64,000 nt of DNA from positions 19,036,248 to 19,100,247 of the forward strand of contig CM068551.1 of NCBI GenBank assembly GCA_035048495.1, read 5' to 3'. The notes under the pieces are model-generated. The model made no database searches. It saw nothing but the letters and a program-made list of their open reading frames with translations, and was not told the DNA's origin. Numbering within the stretch: the first letter of the stretch is position 1; the number at the start of each line of letters is the position of its first letter. The DNA comes from Euptelea pleiosperma. Taxonomy: Eukaryota; Streptophyta; Magnoliopsida; Ranunculales; Eupteleaceae. The translations under genes and the position numbers were made by a program. Below are positions 56,759 through 64,000 of the stretch, piece after piece.

Positions 56759-57229
56759 TTGGTAAATTATGGTAAATTATCTTCCATACTTGTTTGTACA
56801 AAGATACCCCCAGATACTAGTAGTAAGAATGCGGGGAGAGGGAAAGGGAGGGGAAAGATGAGGCAAAAGGAATTGGTGGAATTCCGTACACCCCAACACC
56901 CATCTGGGGGTACTAACAATTGGGGTGGCGCCTCTCCCTTGTTAGCTAGGAACATCCCTCAGGAGTCACTGGACTTAAGGTACCTTAGGCTCAACACCAT
57001 ACGTACTCGCGACGAGATCTTCCCGGCTAACGACGAATTTATCGACCTGCCGCTGCCTCCGACCGATAAATACAATCACCCCCTTACCCCACATCGCGGC
57101 CGCGGTGGATTGTTCTCGAAGTTTACGTGGCTGCACAAGGAGAAGGCCTCGGGTTCAAATCAGAAGAAAAGGCGTAGCTGGTTGCCTCATTGGGACCATC
57201 GGAGTAAATGGCCTCAAGGTTGGTGTTGA
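56759..57229 (+). CDS. unrecognised open reading frame, 156 aa (or 123 aa from an internal Met)
   Basis: I do not recognise the family. From about 56850 the sequence becomes clearly richer in G+C than its surroundings and gives a protein of mixed, coding-like composition: SPLLARNIPQESLDLRYLRL, TRDEIFPANDEFIDLPLPPT, YNHPLTPHRGRGGLFSKFTW, KKRRSWLPHWDHRSKWPQGWC. It is basic and Pro/Trp-containing, with no signal peptide or membrane helix. The internal Met at 56858 is a likelier start than 56759, whose leader lies in AT-rich sequence. It could be the last exon of a larger gene (an AG lies before 56802), a retrocopy, or a short gene. No poly(A) tract or flanking repeat was seen to prove retroposition. 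Confidence 0.45.
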   Translation: MVNYGKLSSILVCTKIPPDTSSKNAGRGKGRGKMRQKELVEFRTPQHPSGGTNNWGGASPLLARNIPQESLDLRYLRLNTIRTRDEIFPANDEFIDLPLPPTDKYNHPLTPHRGRGGLFSKFTWLHKEKASGSNQKKRRSWLPHWDHRSKWPQGWC

Positions 57230-57869
57230 TCATTTCCATGCAAAAAAACGTTGGCACTGAAATATGTTTATTCTTCTTTAAAGTGACAAATATGCCCTTG
57301 GTAATGGATTTGTATGTCCTCTTAATATGTGAATGATGAAGGGTATGTGTGTAATTTGATCAAAAGGGTGAAGGGTGATTTGGTTCATTGGTGTTTTGAT
57401 GGTACGGAGAAAATCAACGGTTATAGTCCGGTAGTTGTGTAGACATAGGCACAACAGACATTAAGCTTTAAGTATATTTCTTCTTCTTCTTCTTCTTTTT
57501 ATTTTTTGAAGATTTGATAGCTCAAATTGTTAGATAATCACTTTTTTGTGTGTCACTATGCTTTCGTTTCAATGTATGTGTAAATCCATCATCGTCCATC
57601 TCGATCACCACTGCAGACATCATCATCATCAAATGGAGGGGAAAGGGCTTGTTCAAATTGGATGGTGATCAAGTGGTGATAACAAAGTGAATTTTGGTTT
57701 CTGGCTAATCTAAGGGTGAGTCCAACATTTGGATAGTACAAAAAGAAAACAATTAGGGTATTTTAGTAACACCCCCCGAAATTTGAAAATCATCAATTTG
57801 TTTGTGCCCTAACATTTAAAAATCTATAATTCTTTTGAAAATCCTAAATGCTAGAAAATGGATCTTGAT
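57230..57869. other. gene-free stretch
   Basis: AT-rich sequence with a CTT microsatellite at about 57478-57497. No gene or delimited repeat. Confidence 0.35.
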
Positions 57870-58230
57870 TAATTTTTATGTAATGTACAAGTCTAATGGA
57901 GAATCTACGAATCATTTGTTATTGCATTGTGACTTTGTCACATAGATCTGGTCATATTTTTTCGGGTAGGTGGGACTCTCATGACTAATACCAAAGTCGG
58001 TTGTAGGTTAAGTGGATAGCCTAAGCTTGGGTTCTCTGACAGAAGGAAGATTATTTGGAGAATGGTGCCTTGTGCTATTATATGGTGTATATGGTTGGAA
58101 AGAAATGAAAGAACTTTCAAAGAGAAAGAAGACCCTATTCAGACATTTCTCATAAGAGCGCATCAAGGCACTCATTTTCTCTTGTGGGTCCATATTTCAC
58201 GAGATGAGAGCCATCTTCTTTCTCAAGTTT
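57870..58230 (+). pseudogene. L1-type LINE remnant, C-terminal end of polyprotein
   Basis: 57898-57950 reads GESTNHLLLHCDFVT*IWS, the H-x4-HC half of the zf-RVT zinc domain. In a second frame, 58035-58200 reads RRKIIWRMVPCAIIWCIWLE, RNERTFKEKEDPIQTF, the canonical L1 tail. Stops and a frameshift show it is dead. It is a different copy from 23190-23510. Confidence 0.8.
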
Positions 58231-59652
58231 GACTCTATCATGGGGAAAGAGTAGTGTCTTTTGTGTTTGTTCTTTCTGTGTTGTTGTTCTCTCTTTCTTC
58301 TAAAATCTTCGTATTTCCCTTGAGATCTCCATTAAGATCCCCCCCCACCCCCACCCCCCCTTATACTTTCAAACCTTCTAGTTTACAGTGGTTGACTTAA
58401 GCGAAAGCGGACTTGAACGGCACGGTCATTAGCATTGTACTTGCAATATTAATATATTATGGTCCTTTCGTAGGTGCATTAATAGGCGCATGATACATGT
58501 TACGTTTTAATGTTAGTCAAATGATGGTTAAACTAGGCCGAGGGGGTAATCCTAAGGTTTGAAAGTATAATGGGGTATTACTAATTACTTTCAAATTTCA
58601 GGGGGGTATTACTCAAATTCCCAAACAATAAACACAAATATAAGAAGTATGTGAACTCGCACCACTGGTGCTAATGTGTGCTTGATAGATCATCCTTAAG
58701 ATCTATTTGATTATAGAGCTGTTAATGGATATGATCAACCCGCTAATCCACGGATCTGTGGGGCCCACACAGAGCCAAGCACTGATTTTTTTGTGAGGAC
58801 GATCTCTGTACCATGGTGATCATTTTTCAAATGTGAACATAAATAAAGTTACGGTAAAATGGACGGTCCAATATTTTTCAACTTGTAATCCACTTTTCAT
58901 AGGTTTAGAAATGTCGGACTTGGCTGGTTTTTTAGAACATCCTCACAAAAAATCAGCTCCACTCATCTCTCTCATTTTTTGACCCAGATATATTGCTATC
59001 AACAAAGATTACAGACGGAGATATTTACAACCATTGGTGTCATCATGAATAATCTTGTGGAGATCGCCGTAGATAGGAAAGAACAAAAGGAATCAAAATT
59101 ACATTTGGCACCAATAAAATTAGATCAAATTGATTCAAATAGATCAATAGATCAGATTGATTCAAATGTTGGGTTGCCCCAATGTGATCTGATATCCCTC
59201 CAATCGGGCCTGGATCCAATCCTTCGAAAACTTAATTGGGTCTGTATCGGGCCACATCTCAAGTGGGCATAGTATTAGATTGGTTCGGGATCAATCCCAA
59301 TTTGACCAGTTGACAGGCCTATAGGGATGGACACCCTGGGGACAAGTTGGGCTCCAAGTTCAGTTGCAGCCCAAGTCTAACCCACATTTTTCAAGTGTTC
59401 TCAAAGTTTGAGATTGTTTGACAGAATTAATCTTGCTAATAGTCTTCAAAATCCTTTCCTTTTCATTCCATTGCTCAGCTGGGAGTTGCAGACTTTTTGG
59501 TTGGAAGTCTGGGAGCAAACCGACAATGTCCCGGTTGCGGTGCAGTACATCAACTAGTTGAGCTCACCCGGCCAGAGTTAAAAATGCAACCATTCATTTA
59601 GATATCAGTTACCGTGATGCAAGGAAATCTGAGTAGTGTAATGCTTTCTTTT

Positions 59653-59685
<33 letters not shown>

Positions 59686-59779
59686 TTTTCATTGCATCAA
59701 AAAATTTATAAGACTGAATGATATCAACCATCAATTATAAAGCCAATAACAGAAACTAAAACTATTAACAAAAGAAGGC
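58231..59779. other. gene-free stretch with microsatellite
   Basis: A C-rich run lies at 58340-58359, GATTCAAAT..ATCA repeats at 59113-59170 and (CTTT)n at 59651-59686. No gene is supported. Confidence 0.35.
59651..59686. repeat. (CTTT)n microsatellite
   Basis: About nine CTTT units, close to the 3' end of the CASP-like gene. Confidence 0.95.
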
Positions 59780-60213
59780 TTAACTTGTGGCCAGAAGCCA
59801 AAACATAATAAGAGATGATATTTCAATCATTATCCAGCTCAAGAAAGCGAAGGCGACCGATATCTGGTATTTCGGGCAGTCCCCTTCGCAGATTCCCAAG
59901 TCTCTGGAGTACAAGACTGTTATCCCTGCCGACGCAGATGCTGCTGCTAGAGACAATGTTGCTGTAACCTGTAAAAATTGATCCAAAAACATCAAATGAT
60001 AATCGTTATAGAAACACAACTTACTTGGATTTGATGAAAAACAAAAAGAAGAAATAGTAGAAGGCTTGATTGAAGCTGACCCAATCTCCGATGACAAAGA
60101 GGCTGACCAAAATAGGATTGTGAAGGACCTTCTTTCTTGCCAAGGCGTATCCATCCATCCATCCAAGCCCGAAGCTCCAGATGACTTGCAAACCCATTGA
60201 TGCGATCAGATAG
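59780..60213 (-). CDS. CASP-like membrane protein (CASPL5 type), last two exons only
   Basis: Exons 60213-60081 and 59968-59780 are joined by a 112-nt GT-AG intron (GATTGG|gtcagc ... tttacag|GTT). They give [64 protein letters not shown] and [10 protein letters not shown], ending in IMFWLLATS: 106 aa covering the last three of four membrane helices of the CASP-like (DUF588) fold. The first coding base of the upstream exon pair must complete a codon (phase 2; family 'TAFC|YLIAS'). That first exon, which should encode MxxFPGTPG... and helix 1, is not found up to the window end. It lies beyond (intron over 3.7 kb) or is lost. CASPL proteins form membrane scaffolds at the plasma membrane; the role of CASPL5 types is little known. 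Confidence 0.85.
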
Positions 60214-60302
60214 CTGCAGAAGGCGATGTGAGCTTTGGCGTAAGATTCAGCAGTTTCATGACCAACCAAGGATAAGAAATGGTCTTTTGTCAAGGGAAAA
60301 TG

Positions 60303-60440
60303 ATTGAGGACGATACTGTAGTATCATTGTCCCTACGCCCAGATCGTTGGATGGTCGTAGAGATTTGTTCTACATGTATCTTGAGGACCATCACCGCTCT
60401 GGACCAATGGACAACGACGATGGTAACAATGTCCTTTGTC
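60303..60440. repeat. ACCATCGTCC-type dispersed repeat, copy 3
   Basis: GAGGACGATACTGTAGTATC, ATTGTCCCTACGCCC, GATGGTCGTAGAGATT and GTATCTTGAGGACCATCA match copies at 39490 and 55915. It lies just upstream of the CASP-like exons, in the presumed first intron. Confidence 0.5.
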
Positions 60441-62559
60441 AAGATATTACCATGAAAAACACTAGGTGGGAATTGTATTTATTGTATATGATGTTGGAGA
60501 TGTACGACTGCATATGTTTACTCTTCCCCCACAGAAAATGTTGAGAACTACAACATATCAAAGACTGGTTCATGCCGACTAATGCACAGAAAGAAACCAA
60601 ATGATGCCAAAGAAAAAGAAGGGAAGCATGAACCAGAAGATAGAAGCCGAACTCCCCATTATCTTAATGCTTAAGAACTTGTGAGACTTCAATTTCTACA
60701 AAGTTCAAGATGGATAGTTGTTGCTGCCTTGGAAAGCTAGCAACTTTTAGTTACAGAGCACCAATTACCAAAAAACTTTATAAACGGTTACTGAATTTGA
60801 AGCCATATATGGTCAAAGATGAAAACAAAAGGAATGGGTTCACTGCTCCATAATGATCTGAAGATCATTGTTGTGATGTAATCATGGTCTTGGTTCATGT
60901 TACGGGCATTTCAGGCTTAGGTATATAGACCATAGCAAAATCCTCCGCAGCCAGAATGTGTAAATCACTTAAAAGAGAAACCAAAAAACCAAATCCTACT
61001 TAGAATTGTAATTTCCTTCCTTTTGAGTCAGGTGCTATCTGTTGGAAATAAAATTAGCAAATAAAGCACTTTACTTCCCACAGTTCAGAAATTGGAACTA
61101 TATGCTAAATGTTTTCTTTACTTCTATGATTAAACCTTATTAACAGGAATTTCCTAGGAAGGTGCTGTACCTGCTTTGGAATCTCGCTCCCTCTCCTGCT
61201 CCTATTTTGGAACTTCTCTCCCTCTCATGGGTGGCTACACGAAATGACTCTTTTCTCTCTATTCCTTCCACCTTGAAGGTACCGATTTTGATTACAACTG
61301 TTCTTTGTTCCTAACGGATGCTAGATATTGTTTAAAGAGGTCCATTTGTTAGCTCATGAGCTAACAAATGGAGATGTTCAGTTGGGTTCCAACACCACGG
61401 ATCCTGCAATCTGCATTGCTTGTGTTGTGTGATTTAAGCTATAAAATTTTGTGATTTAAACGAGGCCATTGATTATGGTAGATAGTAAGCTATCACATGT
61501 TTACTACTGTTAAAAATCTGAATTTGAATTAATACTAGTAAAATTGTTAGTTTTTCCTATTTTATATTAAATATAATTAATATTTTTGAAATCTCAATAT
61601 TGTTTACCAGCATTTTCTAGCCACCCCTGCTTCTTGACTTATCTGACACTTACGGCATCTCCCATCCCACTTCGTGCAATAAATCTCTGAAACCTTAGTT
61701 CAAATAGATACGTTTTCACATATTAAGTAGCCCTTGAATAGTCTGTCTACCCAATCAATCTGAGAAAAATTCCCTTCAGAAAATAGAAAGAATGGCACCA
61801 GATGAGAGTAAACAAAGTAGTCTTTGTTATCCACTAAGAGTCAACTAAAAGAAATATCACCCAACCATTAATAGACAGAAAAAAGCTGTGTCCACAATGA
61901 CACAAATCACTCAAACCAAGATTAACTATGGTTTATGGAATATCTTTAACAGTAAAAACCATAGCCCTCCTACCATAATTGCACCTCTTCATGAACTCTT
62001 TCAATTTCTGTATCCACTCAATTTAACTTCCCAAAACATCACACTCTTCAACCAACAAAATCTCCTTCTTCAAAGTTTTTAAATCCATCAGGCCTTAAAA
62101 ATTTCTCTCTATTTTTTATTTCCTATATTGCCATCAAATTTTGTTGCAAGCCTATAAACTACAGTATTTGATTCCCCGTTGATTGCTCAAACTTCAGCAC
62201 AAAATTGGAAAATTTACCATATTTTTCATACCTTCTCAAAACAAAATACATTATTAAGGGCTCTCTAACTGGTTGGGCATGCTCATATGTAGTGATTCAT
62301 GAAATTAAAACTGCACAAAGGTTCCATGAGGAAACAATTTAATGATAGCTCTCAAATGCCTTTACGCGGTTCTTCACATCATTACTGGAACATGTACCAA
62401 TCACAGTGTTGGACTTTCTCTTGGTTTTCCATGAAAGAGACTTGTAGCTTCTACACTAGTTATAAAACAACTTCATCACATCTGTATCTGACTTCTCAAT
62501 GGCTCTTATTTGATATGAACCAAAGATTTCATGTTCTTTGAAAGAAAATTGGTTTTAAT
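60441..62559. other. gene-free stretch, presumed CASPL first intron
   Basis: No gene, exon 1 of the CASP-like gene or clear repeat is recognised in these 2.1 kb. A minus-strand hydrophobic frame near 60645-60560 (starting MGSSASIFWF) does not match CASPL exon 1. Confidence 0.35.
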
Positions 62560-62565
62560 ACCAAT

Positions 62566-63086
62566 TGGGTATCATTTCTCTTCATTCATCTTCCTTCTAG
62601 ATAACAATATTGCCTGGGAATTTCCTATGAAGCCCCCTCTAATTTGGGCTGAGACTAGTAGATCCCTTCAATTTTCTCACTTGACGTATCCTTATTAGTC
62701 AAGGAAGAAGTTTACCTCTCCTAAGGAGAGAATTGCATGTTGAAACTTGGATCGGACTAAACCATTGGAGAACTGAATTGAGCCCAAGACACTATTCTTT
62801 AGTTGATCAAAGGAAATATTGGAGAGCTACATGAGACAATGGCTTACAATTCTTTATACACCACTTGTTGAGTTTGTTGGTACACTCAACTTTGTGTACA
62901 ATTCTTGTACATGCTAAAATGACCCAAGCCACTTTCTATTTATAGAGAGATCCATCGACTATATAAACCGTCATTCTAGAGTATTCTAGCTTTTAATATC
63001 TTTCTTTAATATTCTAGAATAATCTCTACTGTCTCCACTTTTCTGGAGAATTCTAACAGACTTCAAAGTCGGTGTTGTTCTCAACG
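62566..63086 (-). mobile_element. Ty1-copia LTR, decayed
   Basis: Read on the minus strand, a polypurine tract (GAAGGGGGGG) precedes CGTTGAGAACAAC, a decayed TGTTGAG start. The end is ACCCA followed by ATTGGTATTAAAACC, which matches the initiator-Met tRNA primer site TTGGTATCAGAGC at 10 of 13 bases. A TATA-like CTATAAATAGAAAG lies near 62932-62946. About 520 bp. No second LTR is in the window. Confidence 0.55.
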
Positions 63087-63150
63087 CCCCCCCTTCAACA
63101 CCGACTTCCTACTGTAAACTCGAAGTTTGAATCAGAATTGATTGAACCGA

Positions 63151-63300
63151 TAATCATTTTGCTTTGTTGAATGAGCTTGACTCTTCTTTATGATCTTGAG
63201 TAATGCAACATTCTGATTCTGAACTGACAATCATTTTGCTTCGTTGAATGAGCTTGACTCTTCTTTGTGATCTTGAGTAATGCAACAGTCTGAGAGTGTT
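63151..63300. repeat. tandem duplication, period 77 bp
   Basis: AATCATTTTGCTT.GTTGAAT and GAGCTTGACTCTTCTTT.TGA, then TCTTGAGTAATGCAACA occur at about 63152 and again at about 63229 with few differences. It lies between the copia LTR and internal fragment. Confidence 0.85.
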
Positions 63301-63568
63301 ACAGTGTTTGTATAATTGGACTCTATGTACTTATGATTAGGCTTTCTAATCCTAGTTGATCTGGGACTTGGCTGATTGGAACCTTCCTCTGTCAAGGGTG
63401 TCTCTTTTAGTTGCTTTCATCACTTCTAGGTGGTGATGACGTTGTCTTATCTGCAAACACCTGTCTTCAAGGACTTGAGGAACTTCTAGTAGTAGATTTT
63501 GGTGACTCAAGTCTACAGTCACTCACAATAGAAGGTTCTTGTTGCTCCAATGCTTGTGTCTAAAAACT

Positions 63569-64000
63569 CTAAATTTGACAGTCTGCGCATATTACTCCAT
63601 CGCACATTTCTAGGCAAGGAAGACTGCATACCATATCCTTCTTCATCATTGCCTTTAAAAGATTATAGTTGACGTGTGCTAGTCGAGCATGCCGGAGATC
63701 TGATTTTTTATGTTGTCGGTTTTTATCAACATACGTTGTACCGGCGGATAATACATACATCTTCTTAGTCTTCCTTCCCTCCATTAGAATGTCTCCGCGA
63801 ACATCGGCATTTGCTAGCACCTTTACATCTGTTGGGTTGAAGAGAACATAGTATCCTGCTGACGTGATCTATGGAACATATACCAAATTCTTCTTTATTC
63901 CTGGTACGTGGTAGACGTTTTCTAAGACCTTGGAGCCACCTTTTATGAGTGAGATAGCTAGGTCACCCACGTGTTCCATTGCACAGTATTGTCTGCCGTG
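63569..64000 (-). pseudogene. Ty1-copia polyprotein fragment: protease end to pre-integrase zinc finger
   Basis: Running in from the window edge, the minus strand reads GGSKVLENVYHVPGIKKNLV, YVP*ITSAGYYVLFNPTDVKV, LANADVRGDILMEGRKTKK, SAGTTYV then HARLAHVNYNLLKAMMKKDM and CDGVICADCQ. This is the segment between the copia protease and integrase, including the H...H...C..C pre-integrase finger (HARLGHxN...CxxC). One in-frame stop (V P *) and the absence of the integrase, reverse transcriptase and RNase H between here and the LTR show a large internal deletion. Confidence 0.85.

Noticed and set aside
60347..60544. 65-codon plus-strand frame beside the CASP-like gene
   Set aside because: It is read out of the dispersed ATCGTCC-type repeat, in the presumed CASPL intron.
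60560..60645. Hydrophobic minus-strand peptide (MGSSASIFWF...) as possible CASPL exon 1
   Set aside because: It lacks the conserved FPGTPG start and the family's helix-1 sequence, and no donor in the right phase was seen.

Overview
This is nuclear DNA of a flowering plant. It is AT-rich, carries intron-split genes with GT/GC–AG splice sites and introns of up to 7 kb, and is crowded with short non-autonomous DNA transposons and decayed retroelements. The protein families (ERF with an EDLL tail, ATL RING-H2, group IVc bHLH, WAT1/UMAMIT, CASP-like) are all land-plant families. The species cannot be fixed from the sequence; long repeat-filled introns and old MITE families would suit a woody or early-diverging angiosperm, but that is only inference.

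Layout. A Ty3-gypsy RNase H remnant opens the window. A small ERF transcription factor gene (2444-2896, minus) follows, then a dense repeat zone (3.7-11.6 kb) that includes a four-layer nest of MITEs at 3740-5750. An intronless ATL16-type RING-H2 ubiquitin ligase gene lies at 12262-13314 (plus). A kinesin-light-chain-related TPR protein gene lies at 16479-25528 (minus); its last 66 codons are split from the rest by a 7.15-kb intron full of LINE and SINE debris. After more MITEs comes the mitochondrial electron transfer flavoprotein beta subunit gene (30513-38405, plus, five exons, 251 aa). A group IVc bHLH gene (42117-50034, plus, five exons, 218 aa) has one 69-nt exon that is easily missed and one GC-AG intron. 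It converges on a seven-exon WAT1-related transporter gene (51866-54141, minus, 365 aa). The right end holds an unrecognised 123-156 aa reading frame (56759-57229), an L1-type LINE remnant, the last two exons of a CASP-like (CASPL5-type) membrane protein gene whose first exon is not in the window, and a broken Ty1-copia element that runs off the end.

The genes are ordinary housekeeping or regulatory genes with no operon-like relationship. The more unusual content is in the repeats. Several elements have exact target-site duplications that identify their class: 9 bp for a Mutator-like MITE family and 8 bp for three hAT-like families. One hAT-like family occurs as two subfamilies in which a repeated internal palindrome has changed throughout (GTTATAAC type versus GTTTAAAC type). 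The Mutator-like MITEs repeatedly carry perfect CACGTG boxes. One intron holds a tandem array of a tRNA-SINE-like unit. No tRNA, rRNA or organellar insertion was recognised.
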